A DNA stretch of 32,425 nucleotides, from NCBI RefSeq assembly GCF_014322795.1, contig NZ_JAASTT010000029.1, positions 1-32,425 on the forward strand, read 5' to 3'. The notes under the pieces are model-generated. The model did no database searches. It saw only the letters and a program-made list of their open reading frames with translations, and was not told where the DNA came from. The DNA is from Paenilisteria portnoyi (lineage in GTDB: Bacteria > Bacillota > Bacilli > Lactobacillales > Listeriaceae). A program made the position numbers and the translations under genes. This document shows positions 1 to 8,091 of the stretch, in pieces (the first letter of the stretch is position 1; the number at the start of each line of letters is the position of its first letter).

Positions 1-77
1 AAGCGGAGCATACTAGAGTATGTGAGCATCGGAACACAGCTTTTAACGACGGAGATGAGCGTTTGTCGCTTCGCTGA
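1..77. repeat. 77-bp direct repeat, copy 1 (cut by window edge)
   Basis: These 77 bases recur without a mismatch at 223-299. The copy begins at the first base of the window, so the true element probably extends to the left. In copy 2 the same bases form the right arm and loop of a long hairpin element (177-299); here only that right part is visible. It is followed by a possible terminator at 98-134. No reading frame of note is present. Function is unknown. Confidence 0.9.
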
Positions 78-97
78 ATGACCAAACTCCCTTTTTG

Positions 98-134
98 ACC
101 ACGCGGTTACTCCCTTTTCCGCGGTGGTTTTTTA
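98..134 (+). terminator. Probable rho-independent terminator
   Basis: An ACCACGCGG arm pairs with CCGCGGTGGT (one bulged base) around a short T-rich loop and runs into six T residues on the plus strand. It would end a plus-strand transcript coming from outside the window. The left stem is imperfect, so this is a moderate call. Confidence 0.5.
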
Positions 135-176
135 TTATGCTTTTTAATTTCCAAACACAGAAAGATTCTCCCAACC

Positions 177-299
177 TCAGCGGATCGACAAATGCTCAGA
201 TCCTAGGCAAAAGCGAGTACCGAAGCGGAGCATACTAGAGTATGTGAGCATCGGAACACAGCTTTTAACGACGGAGATGAGCGTTTGTCGCTTCGCTGA
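177..299. repeat. Palindromic hairpin element containing 77-bp repeat copy 2 (223-299)
   Basis: The left arm at 177-203 is an imperfect inverted repeat of 273-299: of 27 positions I count 22 Watson-Crick and 2 G-T pairs. The loop holds a smaller palindrome (CATACT / AGTATG). Bases 223-299 equal 1-77 exactly. The element is flanked by an imperfect 26-base direct repeat (157-182 and 299-324, about 23 matches), which looks like an insertion or tandem-duplication footprint. The stop codon of the glycosyltransferase gene at 319-321 lies in the right flanking repeat, so insertion may have reshaped that protein's C-terminus. The hairpin could also act as a 3' end for the polysaccharide operon, but there is no clear T-run. 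Confidence 0.7.
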
Positions 300-318
300 C
301 AGAAGGATTCTCCAAATC

Positions 319-1389
319 TCAGCGAAGCACCACTTGCTTGGAACCACTCCGAACAACCCCTGCAAATTCGAGAATTCCTTTGACCCTATTTTCGTATGTT
401 GCGTTTAATTGAATAACTTTTTCATAGCCTTTTTGTGCAACCTGACTCCGAATCTCTTCATTACGAGTGTAAAATGCCACCTTTTCTGCTAATTCTTCTG
501 CGCTACTGAAGAAATCTGCTTCCACGCCTGGTTCAAAAATTTCCATATGTTCCTCTGTTCGTGTCCCCAGAAAAAAGCCCTGACATGCTGGAATTTCAAA
601 CGTTCGCGCTGTGTGTTGCTCGGAGGACAATTGTGTCAAAAATCCCACCGAAACCTTTGCTCCTTGAAAAACTTTCGCCATTTCTTCGCAAAAAATGGGA
701 CGTCCTTCACAGTATTTATTTAATTCGTAGTTTTTTGGAATCTTGTCCCACTTTGTTCCCCATACTTTTAAGTCATAGTCCAGTTTAGCGAGACTATTTA
801 GTGCATCTGCCCGCGGGAATTCCATCCTGCCAACGAAAGCCACATCGGTTTCAAATACTTGCTGTTCAGATTCACTCAACCGCACTGGATGGTGAATATC
901 TGGATCGTACGCATACTTCATGAAATGCACATTACGACATCCAAACTGTTTATACTTCTCGACTTCTGTTGTCTTTGCGGTTACCACAATATCATACGAC
1001 AGAATCGCCTTATCCAAAATGAGAGAAGTATGGTAGCGATCATCAAACAGAAAATCTGGATGAAAATGTATCGTTGTAATCCCTCTTAACTTAGCGTACT
1101 GAACGATTTCTTCGGTCACCCAGAGTCCTTTCACAACAAATAAAATATCAGGTTGATAGGAATCGATTGTCCGCTCAATCGTTTTATTGAATTTTTGAAA
1201 TTTAGCTTTCAGTGGAACCTTGCGAACCTTCATGTATAGCCGTTCTGGTACGGAATAATTATAGAAATAGCCATCTGTCTCAATAATTCGAACGTCGCAT
1301 CCGAGTTTAGCAAAACCGTTAAAAAGCGATTTACTGTTAGACCCTCGCCACCCCGCTCCGACGCATAAAACTTTGAGCTGTTTTTTCAT
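319..1389 (-). CDS. CgeB-like glycosyltransferase
   Basis: A 356-residue protein that reads as a GT-B glycosyltransferase of the CgeB / Glyco_trans_1_2 type. The N-terminus has a Rossmann-like start (KVLCVGAGWRG) and later DILFVVKG. The C-terminal half has the family's diagnostic stretch: AFVGRMEFPRA near residue 187, then SSEQHTARTFEIPACQG, GTRTEEHMEIFEPGVEADFFSSAEEL and a final helical YEKV region. It probably transfers a sugar to a surface polysaccharide or glycoprotein in the cytoplasm; donor and acceptor cannot be read. Its ATG overlaps the stop of the upstream O-antigen ligase gene in an ATGA junction, indicating translational coupling. The last dozen residues (RSGSKQVVLR) run into a repeat and may not be ancestral. 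Confidence 0.8.
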   Translation of the reverse strand: MKKQLKVLCVGAGWRGSNSKSLFNGFAKLGCDVRIIETDGYFYNYSVPERLYMKVRKVPLKAKFQKFNKTIERTIDSYQPDILFVVKGLWVTEEIVQYAKLRGITTIHFHPDFLFDDRYHTSLILDKAILSYDIVVTAKTTEVEKYKQFGCRNVHFMKYAYDPDIHHPVRLSESEQQVFETDVAFVGRMEFPRADALNSLAKLDYDLKVWGTKWDKIPKNYELNKYCEGRPIFCEEMAKVFQGAKVSVGFLTQLSSEQHTARTFEIPACQGFFLGTRTEEHMEIFEPGVEADFFSSAEELAEKVAFYTRNEEIRSQVAQKGYEKVIQLNATYENRVKGILEFAGVVRSGSKQVVLR

Positions 1390-2777
1390 CTTGTCACTCC
1401 TGTTCTAAATTTTAGGTTATTTGTATTCTGCTCTAATAAGTTGATAGTCGTCAGTGCTAACCCAAGGCCAAGCCATACAATTCGCATTTCGAAAATACTA
1501 CTACTACCAATCGATATCGCTACAAACGCAACTAAAATGCAGATTGGGATTGCAGCTAATAATTGTTGGTTTTGGATATACAATCTCATAGCGTGCGTAA
1601 CGAACCAAATAAACAACAAAATGAATGGAAAAAAGCCAATGATGCCTACATCGGATAGGTTGGAGAGCCATAGATTATGCGCACTCATCGTTCGTTGCAT
1701 CGTATCGGGAATATTCGATGTCCCGTATAATGCCGTAAAAACATATTTTGGCGTGACGCCGATGCCAACTCCTAAAAAATTATGTTCCTTACACAGCTGG
1801 AAAATGGTCTCGTACATGAATGCTCTTTGGTTAGTAGAATCTGTTTTCCCAGTAAAATACGTTGTTAGTTTCGCTCCGTGTTGAATTAACAAGAGGCTCA
1901 ACCCTATTAGAGTACTCATGATCAGTCCGAAAAAGAAAATAATTTTGTGATGGAATATTTTATACAGCGTTAGTGCGACAACCACTGCGAAAGCAACTAG
2001 CCCTGATCTGGACTCCGTTTCCAAAATAATGAATGTTAGAGCTCCCAGGGATGCGATTCCGATGAGGCTTTTAAGAATTGTTTTTTTCTGGAATAAGAAA
2101 AGTAGTAGTACTGGTATATAGAATGCGATGTAGGAGCTGTAATCATTCGTGTTGACGAGTAACCCTGTAGGCCGCATATCTCCATAAGATAAAATATTTC
2201 CCGCAGAATATTTTAGATGATCTCCCGTTAGAATTTCCCACAATCCAATCGCTATCGTCATGACATAGATGAGTACAATCCACGTTAGCATTTGCTTTAA
2301 TTTGGTGAGGCTGTTGATGTAATAGACAAACGCAAACAGGAGATAGAACGACTCTATTTGGTAATATATCGCTACAACGCTGAGTGCTGGAGATGACGTC
2401 CACAATAAGCTAAGGATAGAATAAAATATCCAGATGATAAATAGGATAATCGGTATTTTGATACTATCTAATTTTTTGAAATCCTTTTTTTCGAATAAAA
2501 ATAAAAACATGTGCAGAATGATTAAAATCCGAAAAAGAAAGAAGCTTGGAAATGTTGGTAGGGCTAAGTATGGACCTAAAAAACCACTTATCACTACACC
2601 TATAAAAAGATAATAATTCAGTTTCTGAAGTGGGATTTCTCTTATCATGTAGAGAGTGATCACGATAAAAAGTACTGCTAAAATTGCTGGTACAAAAGGA
2701 ACTACTACGCTCAAAAATATGAATAAAATAATGACGCTTCTTTTTTTACTATCCAAAGTTTCATTCCATCTGTTCAT
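1386..2777 (-). CDS. O-antigen ligase/polymerase-like membrane protein (Wzy/WaaL)
   Basis: A 463-residue, very hydrophobic protein with about a dozen predicted membrane segments. The large central loop carries features of the O-antigen ligase/polymerase superfamily (Wzy_C): GLLVNTNDYSSYIAFYIPVL, a TESRSGLVAF segment, and a loop with LGVGIGVTP followed by MSAHNLWLSNLSDVGIIGF, where the AHN-x-W-L pattern is typical. It probably polymerises or ligates polysaccharide repeat units at the outer face of the membrane. The start at 2777 is supported by an AAAGGA site 8 bases upstream. It lies between the acyltransferase (52-base gap) and the glycosyltransferase (ATGA overlap), forming one operon. No flippase or priming glycosyltransferase is in view. 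Confidence 0.85.
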   Translation of the reverse strand: MNRWNETLDSKKRSVIILFIFLSVVVPFVPAILAVLFIVITLYMIREIPLQKLNYYLFIGVVISGFLGPYLALPTFPSFFLFRILIILHMFLFLFEKKDFKKLDSIKIPIILFIIWIFYSILSLLWTSSPALSVVAIYYQIESFYLLFAFVYYINSLTKLKQMLTWIVLIYVMTIAIGLWEILTGDHLKYSAGNILSYGDMRPTGLLVNTNDYSSYIAFYIPVLLLFLFQKKTILKSLIGIASLGALTFIILETESRSGLVAFAVVVALTLYKIFHHKIIFFFGLIMSTLIGLSLLLIQHGAKLTTYFTGKTDSTNQRAFMYETIFQLCKEHNFLGVGIGVTPKYVFTALYGTSNIPDTMQRTMSAHNLWLSNLSDVGIIGFFPFILLFIWFVTHAMRLYIQNQQLLAAIPICILVAFVAISIGSSSIFEMRIVWLGLGLALTTINLLEQNTNNLKFRTGVTR

Positions 2778-2829
2778 GATAATTTCCTTTCAAATCTGTA
2801 GGTACAATCGTGGTCGTTGTCGGCTACAT

Positions 2830-3432
2830 TTATTTAGTGAATTTTTTTATGTCTAAATTAGTCGGTGGATCTGATTTCTCCCACCAAGCTTCTTTTACGA
2901 GATTTTCAATGGTATTTTCCTCAAATCGCTTTTTGAGAATTTTAGCAGGAACTCCTCCAACAATCGCATATGGCGGAACATCTTTCGTTACCACCGCACC
3001 AGCAGCTAGTATGGCACCATCGCCAATCTTCACGCCTTGCATCACAAGAACATTGCCACCTATCCAAACGTCATTCCCAATCACCGGCGGATTTTGAAAA
3101 TTATCCCAATCCGAGCTGTCGTAGGTGAATGGCGAGGTGGAAACCTTATCGATTGGGTGCTCGTCTAGACCGATTTGGCAGTAAGCAGCGATTGAGCAGT
3201 ACTTCCCTATAGTCCCAGAAGCAATTATCGCTCCTTTATTGATATAGGAATAGTCACCGATACTTACATTGTTGCCGATGATCACATCTTTATTAACCCA
3301 GCACTCCTTTCCCAGAATGACATTCGCGCCAATTTGACTTGAAAGAATCTTGTTTTGTGGAAATCGCTTTCTACATTTAATCAGATTCATATACCCTCTT
3401 AACCCCAGTGGCATATACTGTTTCACGTTCAT
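2830..3432 (-). CDS. Left-handed beta-helix (hexapeptide) O-acetyltransferase, CatB/WbbJ-like
   Basis: A 200-residue protein rich in hexapeptide repeats ([LIV]-G-x4): [71 protein letters not shown] supplies the likely catalytic His and its context ([16 protein letters not shown]), and the end [18 protein letters not shown] matches the xenobiotic/CatB-type acetyltransferase ending. It probably O-acetylates a polysaccharide sugar using acetyl-CoA. It is first in the operon, 55 bases below a near-consensus promoter, with a GGGGGA ribosome site 8 bases before the ATG. Confidence 0.85.
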   Translation of the reverse strand: MNVKQYMPLGLRGYMNLIKCRKRFPQNKILSSQIGANVILGKECWVNKDVIIGNNVSIGDYSYINKGAIIASGTIGKYCSIAAYCQIGLDEHPIDKVSTSPFTYDSSDWDNFQNPPVIGNDVWIGGNVLVMQGVKIGDGAILAAGAVVTKDVPPYAIVGGVPAKILKKRFEENTIENLVKEAWWEKSDPPTNLDIKKFTK

Positions 3433-3486
3433 ATTGTAAGTCCCCCATCATTTTTAGAACCAATAACTGTCCCTAATCTTACTACT

Positions 3487-3515
3487 AGTATAAGGGAGCT
3501 GCGTTTTATTATCAA
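3487..3515 (-). promoter_or_regulatory. SigA-type promoter of the polysaccharide operon
   Basis: On the minus strand TTGATA (3510-3515) and TATACT (3487-3492) are separated by exactly 17 bases. Transcription should start near 3480, giving a leader of about 48 nt before the acyltransferase ATG. The rest of the 3433-3714 gap is AT-rich and shows no gene. Confidence 0.75.
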
Positions 3516-3714
3516 TACATTATGAGTTGTTTATTTCAACGAACGCTCTTTTTGAGTTCTTTTTAGATAAACGTATTTTATTATACATCGCAGACATTCA
3601 CATTTAGGCCTATTTTGACCGGTTAAATCCATTTAAAAGCAACTCGAAATGAGTCGTTCTGTGAATAAAATGTCTATACTGTGAACGAAATTTAATATTT
3701 TTTACAAAATGAAA

Positions 3715-3747
3715 AGACTGAGCTCCATCTTGCACCGAGCTCAGTCT
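3715..3747 (-). terminator. Terminator downstream of dacA
   Basis: A perfect 11-bp stem (AGACTGAGCTC with GAGCTCAGTCT) around an 11-base loop, just past the dacA stop. On the minus strand it is followed by TTTTCATTTTG, a weak but usable T tract. Confidence 0.8.
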
Positions 3748-3756
3748 ATCTTCTAT

Positions 3757-5085
3757 TTAATTAAACCAACCACTGATTCCATCTACAATATAATCCCAAA
3801 TACCTGTGAAAAAGTCGCCGATACTATATAGCATAAGCATGAACCAGTTCGCTTTATCGACATCGTCCTTTGTAACAACATTGATTGTATCGGTTTTCTT
3901 ACCGTCTACGTAGCCTAATGTGTCACCGTCTTTTAGCTGAACTGTCATCGTTCCTACTTTCGTATCTTTCTTCACCGGCGCATCTACTGTCTTTTCGTCT
4001 AACACTACTTTTTCATCTAGTTTTGGTTCGGTTGTTGTTTTGGGAACAACGATTTTCACAGCGTCTTTCGTCATCAGAGCCACGCTATCTTCCTTGCCTT
4101 TGTTAACCGCGATTGTCTCTTTCACCGCTGTATCTGCTTTGCGAACTTCCATTACTTTAAAATTATTGAAAGCGAAATCGAGCATTTTATTGGTTTCACT
4201 AAAACGTGTTTTATCATGTGCACTCGTTCCGCCATTGGCATGCATAACCACTGTAATCACGCGCATGCCGTCTTGAACCGCAGTCGCTGTGAGACATTGA
4301 CCGGCATAGTCAGTCGTTCCAGTCTTTAAACCATCTACGCCCTCTCGTGCATAAATCAAGCCCGGCAATAGCCAATTCCAGTTCGTCATATCGATTTGAT
4401 CGCTTGTTCCTTCTCGGAATTTCTTCTTGGCGATACTTGATGTTTTCAATACATCAGGATAATCTTGAATAATATGCTGTGCCAATTTTGCCATCCCGCG
4501 AGCCGTCATTTGGTTCTCATCTGTCGCACTTCCAGCTGAGAATTTACCTTTTAAATCGGAGTTATTGAGACCTGTTGCATTCACAAACTTATGAGCGCCG
4601 AGTTCCAATTCATCCGCTTTTTTATTCATCGTGTCGACAAATTTAGCTTCTGAACCTGCCATTTTTTCAGCGACTGCAATAGCCGCACCGTTTGCAGAAT
4701 AAATCGCGATTGCTTGATAGAGTTCCTCAACAGAGTAGTCCTCACCACGTCTTAGAGGTACATTGGAAAGCGAGCGATCTTGGGAAACTTCGTATGCATA
4801 GTCCGAAATCGTAACTTTATCGTCCCATTTCAACTTGCCGTTCCCCACAGCCTCCAAGATTAAATACTCATTCATCATTTTGGTCATCGATGCAATTCCC
4901 ATTAACTGATCCGGATTCTTGCCATATAAAATCTTTCCTGTGCCTTCTTCAATTGTAATTGCTGCGTTTGCATTAACAGTTGGTGGCGCTACTGCTGCAT
5001 CCGCCGTCACTGGTCCATGTACTAAACTGCTCATTGCCAAAGTTGCCGCTAAAAAGACAACCCCTATTTTCGAAAAAATTCTCAC
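3757..5085 (-). CDS. dacA: D-alanyl-D-alanine carboxypeptidase (PBP5 type)
   Basis: A 442-residue low-molecular-weight penicillin-binding protein that removes the terminal D-Ala from peptidoglycan pentapeptides outside the membrane. All three active-site motifs are present: S66-M-T-K69, S130-A-N132 and K254-T-G256. A signal peptide (MRIFSKIGVVFLAATLAMSS, cleavage near ADAA about residue 31) precedes the catalytic domain. A PBP5 C-terminal beta domain (about 310-405) and a C-terminal amphipathic membrane anchor (WFMLMLYSIGDFFTGIWDYI) follow. The start is GTG at 5085 with AAGGAG 7 bases upstream. Gene order with the next genes matches my memory of the lmo2754 region in Listeria. Confidence 0.93.
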   Translation of the reverse strand: MRIFSKIGVVFLAATLAMSSLVHGPVTADAAVAPPTVNANAAITIEEGTGKILYGKNPDQLMGIASMTKMMNEYLILEAVGNGKLKWDDKVTISDYAYEVSQDRSLSNVPLRRGEDYSVEELYQAIAIYSANGAAIAVAEKMAGSEAKFVDTMNKKADELELGAHKFVNATGLNNSDLKGKFSAGSATDENQMTARGMAKLAQHIIQDYPDVLKTSSIAKKKFREGTSDQIDMTNWNWLLPGLIYAREGVDGLKTGTTDYAGQCLTATAVQDGMRVITVVMHANGGTSAHDKTRFSETNKMLDFAFNNFKVMEVRKADTAVKETIAVNKGKEDSVALMTKDAVKIVVPKTTTEPKLDEKVVLDEKTVDAPVKKDTKVGTMTVQLKDGDTLGYVDGKKTDTINVVTKDDVDKANWFMLMLYSIGDFFTGIWDYIVDGISGWFN

Positions 5086-5233
5086 CTTACCGCTCCTTCA
5101 TACGCTATCTTTTTTTATTATTAAACAGTCAAGATCAAGCTCCCTTAGCCTCTTGAAAGGTACTTTAAAAATAGAGATACCTCACTATTCTACCATGAAT
5201 TAAATGGTGAGTATAGGAACTTTAGTCATAAAA

Positions 5234-6931
5234 TTACTTAATTATCGGAAGCAAAATATGGGATGGATGCTCTACATCATGGAAAATTGTTTGATTTGCG
5301 ACAACACTCTCCGTCGTATTGATAAAGCTATCACCCGTATTTGGATTCGCATCGAACCTTGGAAAGTTACTTGATGAGATCTCGACACGGATGGCATGAC
5401 CTTTCAAGAACACGTTACTTGTGGACCACAGATCAATCGTATATTTATGCAATTCATTCTGTACTTTATCTCCGTTCTGTTTAGAAGCGCGAATAATACC
5501 TTCTGTGAGGTTATAGGCTGTTCCGTCAGGCAGAACGTCTATTAGTTTAGCTGTAAAATCGGTGTTCACAGCATTTGTTTTAGCCCATAAAACAACCTCA
5601 ACTGGTCCAGTTACTTCGATTTCCTCCGTAAGTGGGGCTGTTGTGTAGCACAATATATCTTCGCGTTCTTCTACTTGACGTTGATCACGTGGACCATCAG
5701 CTTGAATCGCCTTATGAAGCGTTCCACCACCATGTGATGGCACCGGATTTTCTGGATTATATGCAAAAACATCACTCTTTTCAGCGGTTTTTGGTCGTTT
5801 AAAATCAGCCTTTCCATCACCGTGTAGCGTATTTGCCTTACCTTCGCTGTGGAAATATAATGGCGTAAAATTCGTGTTTTCCAGTGGCCAATTTTTAGCG
5901 CCTTGCCACTTATTAATTCCCATCGTGAAAATTTGAATTGGCGCTGTATGTGGTAATGGCTCGTCTTTTAGCCAGTGATTAAACCATTCCAAGTGCCGTG
6001 CATGCATACTCGCCTCGCCCCAAGAACCCGCTGCAGTTCCAAAATCACGATCACCAATCATCGAGATGAAATTTCCATGTGTCCAAGGTCCAATTACCAT
6101 TTTGTCACCAAGACCTTGACGGTGTCCACCGAGGAAGTTAGCGATTGTCTTGTCTAGGAAGCAGTCATACCAGCCCCCAATGTGTAGACCTGGCGTTTTT
6201 ACTCGATCATAGTTATCTTTCACACTCGTATTTTTCCAATGTGGATGATCTAGCGGGTAATCAAGAATTTCTGTGAAATATGGCATCGCACCAGTGTTTT
6301 TAATTGGAGGCCAAGCATTAATCGGTTTGAATTTATACCATTCTTCCAGATTGTCGAGATCCTTTTCTAACTGTTCAAACGCAGCTTTCTGTTCTTTTGG
6401 ATCTGTAATATGACGCGTAATTAAATCGGGCAAAATGGACTCAATACTCCATGAAGCCCACGCGCCAAGTTCAAGCGCACCATCGTGATCGTTGAATACA
6501 TCCGTCATATTGTTTTGCGACATCGTTGGGACGATAACTTTCAAGCTTGGCGGCTCGGCCATCGCAGCTAATAATTGGGTATATCCGTAATACGAGAGAC
6601 CAAACATGCCAACCTTTCCATTTGCCTGTGGAAGTTTCGCCGCCCACTCTACTGTATCATAGCCATCCTTGGCCTCATTTATGTACGGAACAAATTCTCC
6701 TTCTGAGCTGAAGCGCCCACGCACATCTTGCACAATAACAATATATCCATTCTCCGCCAACACATCAGGGCGTAAAAAATGTAATCCAAAAATCTTGCTA
6801 TATGGAAGTCTTGTTAGTAAAACTGGAAATTCTCCGTCCGCATCGGGGCGATAAACATCCGCATACAACGTCACACCATCTCGCATTTTTGCCGGGACAT
6901 CTTTCTCAATCTTAATTTTACAATGTTTCAC
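5234..6931 (-). CDS. CocE/NonD family hydrolase (X-Pro dipeptidyl-peptidase S15 type)
   Basis: A 565-residue alpha/beta hydrolase of the S15/CocE family with its jelly-roll C-terminal domain. Visible motifs: VQDVRGRFSSEGEF, the nucleophile elbow G-L-S-Y-Y-G (Ser about residue 113), GGWYDCFLDK (Asp) and VIGPWTHGNF (His). The C-terminal domain, from about residue 310, contains the typical GPVEVVLWAKTNAVNTDFTAKLIDVLPDG and ISSSNFPRFDANPNTG. It likely hydrolyses an ester or amide; the substrate is not deducible. Start choice: the frame is open up to a TTG at 6940, but that TTG abuts GGAGG. The GTG at 6931 has GGAGG nine bases upstream and is the better start. That GTG is the centre of a perfect parS palindrome. 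Confidence 0.88.
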   Translation of the reverse strand: MKHCKIKIEKDVPAKMRDGVTLYADVYRPDADGEFPVLLTRLPYSKIFGLHFLRPDVLAENGYIVIVQDVRGRFSSEGEFVPYINEAKDGYDTVEWAAKLPQANGKVGMFGLSYYGYTQLLAAMAEPPSLKVIVPTMSQNNMTDVFNDHDGALELGAWASWSIESILPDLITRHITDPKEQKAAFEQLEKDLDNLEEWYKFKPINAWPPIKNTGAMPYFTEILDYPLDHPHWKNTSVKDNYDRVKTPGLHIGGWYDCFLDKTIANFLGGHRQGLGDKMVIGPWTHGNFISMIGDRDFGTAAGSWGEASMHARHLEWFNHWLKDEPLPHTAPIQIFTMGINKWQGAKNWPLENTNFTPLYFHSEGKANTLHGDGKADFKRPKTAEKSDVFAYNPENPVPSHGGGTLHKAIQADGPRDQRQVEEREDILCYTTAPLTEEIEVTGPVEVVLWAKTNAVNTDFTAKLIDVLPDGTAYNLTEGIIRASKQNGDKVQNELHKYTIDLWSTSNVFLKGHAIRVEISSSNFPRFDANPNTGDSFINTTESVVANQTIFHDVEHPSHILLPIIK

Positions 6932-6939
6932 GTGAAACA
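6924..6939. promoter_or_regulatory. parS site 1 (ParB/Spo0J-Noc-like binding site)
   Basis: A perfect 16-bp palindrome TGTTTCACGTGAAACA, equal to the canonical Firmicute parS sequence bound by ParB/Spo0J. The same 16 bases occur at 18172-18187 and 20013-20028. Here it occupies the translation start of the CocE-like gene. Noc-binding sites differ by one base per half, so ParB is the better guess. Confidence 0.9.
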
Positions 6940-7000
6940 ACCTCCTTCTATATACTTATTATTGTTTCGTATTCTGCCACCAGAGTCAAGAAAAGCGCGC

Positions 7001-7046
7001 AAAAAAAACCAGAGTACTTCTAATTTGGCATCAGAAACACGCTGGT
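7001..7046 (-). terminator. Terminator downstream of the DUF1761 gene
   Basis: On the minus strand ACCAG pairs with CTGGT and, after an internal bulge, TTCT with AGAA, followed by a run of eight T residues. It ends the transcript of the DUF1761 gene before the CocE-like gene. Confidence 0.65.
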
Positions 7047-7056
7047 CTTTAGTTAT

Positions 7057-7434
7057 TTAAGAAAAAATGGCTACACTTGCTGTCATAATCATAATTATCA
7101 CCAATTTGTAGCTTTCATTAATCAGAATTAGCTTAAACGGCTTCATCTCGAACATATAATTCTTGATTGCCGACAAGATTGCGATGCTAGCGACGAGTAA
7201 ACCTCCCAAATAAATATCCAGATCCAAGTGAAACAAAACAAAACTCACGAGTACCGCCACAGCCATCTCAACAACAAGTGTCACCATCATTGGCGTTGCC
7301 GGTGATCCTTTCTGAGCGGTTTCCTCCGTCATTCCTACTGCCTTCATCCAGACCTTTCCAAAAAGCACAGTATACCATAGCGCTCCGACTGCAAAGGCAA
7401 CCAATCCTGCTAGTAATGCAATAACGATGTTCAT
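7057..7434 (-). CDS. DUF1761-like small integral membrane protein
   Basis: A 125-residue protein with four predicted membrane segments. The pattern GALWYTVLFGKVWMKAVGMTEE near the N-terminus, an internal NYMFEMKPFKLILINESYKLV and a last hydrophobic segment fit the DUF1761 family, whose function is unknown. The ATG is preceded by a strong GGGGGG ribosome site. It appears monocistronic with its own terminator at 7001-7046. Confidence 0.75.
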   Translation of the reverse strand: MNIVIALLAGLVAFAVGALWYTVLFGKVWMKAVGMTEETAQKGSPATPMMVTLVVEMAVAVLVSFVLFHLDLDIYLGGLLVASIAILSAIKNYMFEMKPFKLILINESYKLVIIMIMTASVAIFS

Positions 7435-7512
7435 ACATACCCCCCTTCATCGTACAAAAGCTATATTAGCACGTTTTCGGAGGTTTTAACAGCCTATTAT
7501 TACAGTTCATAT

Positions 7513-7896
7513 CTATTCCAGTTCATGGCGAATCAAATCCAGTGGTACTGGTCCAGCAATGCCGATAAATACAAAATCTGTGGTTCCGGTGTTCTTCATT
7601 CCATGTTTCTCGCCTGGTCTAGCTACGCAAACCATTCCCTTTGAGATTTCGACTGACTCACCGCACTCTGGATAATACGTACCAGAGTCACCCTCTATAC
7701 AGATCCAGATGTCATCTGCTCGCTTATGAGAATGAAAGTAAAGCTCTTGCCCTGGTTTCAAACACCACACCGCACCCACAGTTTGTCCTGTTTCATAAAA
7801 AATATTTTTCTTAGCTTGGCCATCATCGAAAGACTTGATTTCATTTACATCAAAAATACGGTCCTTGTAATCTTGTACTTTTTTCGCAAACATCAT
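7513..7896 (-). CDS. Single-domain cupin protein
   Basis: A 127-residue cupin. Motif 1 is present as G-x-x-L-Y-F-H-S-H-K-R-A-D-D-I-W (PGQELYFHSHKRADDIWICIEG) and motif 2 as KGMVCVARPGEKHGMKNTG, giving His, His, Asp/Glu and His as possible metal ligands. The enzymatic or sensing role cannot be read. Start choice: the frame extends to a TTG at 7905, but the ATG at 7896 has AGGAG nine bases upstream and is preferred. A perfect inverted repeat (7916-7937) covers the probable -10 box directly upstream, so the gene is likely under a dedicated regulator. Confidence 0.8.
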   Translation of the reverse strand: MMFAKKVQDYKDRIFDVNEIKSFDDGQAKKNIFYETGQTVGAVWCLKPGQELYFHSHKRADDIWICIEGDSGTYYPECGESVEISKGMVCVARPGEKHGMKNTGTTDFVFIGIAGPVPLDLIRHELE

Positions 7897-7915
7897 GTAG
7901 AGCAACTCCTCTCGA

Positions 7916-7937
7916 ATTTGTGATTATATTCACAAAT
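7916..7937. promoter_or_regulatory. TGTGA-N6-TCACA palindrome over the cupin gene promoter
   Basis: ATTTGTGA and TCACAAAT are perfect 8-bp arms separated by six bases. The core TGTGA-N6-TCACA is the CRP/FNR-family recognition pattern. The spacer contains TATAAT on the minus strand (7923-7928), a likely -10 box with no good -35, so a bound protein would sit on the promoter and act as a repressor. The rest of 7938-8091 is AT-rich with no gene seen. Confidence 0.6.
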
Positions 7938-8091
7938 TATATTTTACACGTAAGGAGTCGATAAATCTTTGTTCTATTAGACTAATTTTATCGTAGATTT
8001 TTATTTAAATGGGATAAAAGAACGGGTATTTTTAGCTGCAGTGTTGTTCCATTCAGCTATATTGATTCCAAATTTTATTTACAATAACTTA

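Noticed and set aside
3418-3433. A fourth possible parS site (TGTTTCACGTTCATAT)
   Set aside because: Only the first ten bases fit; the right half of the palindrome is absent.
6932-6940. TTG at 6940 as the start of the CocE-like gene
   Set aside because: The TTG directly abuts the GGAGG ribosome site; the GTG three codons on has proper nine-base spacing.
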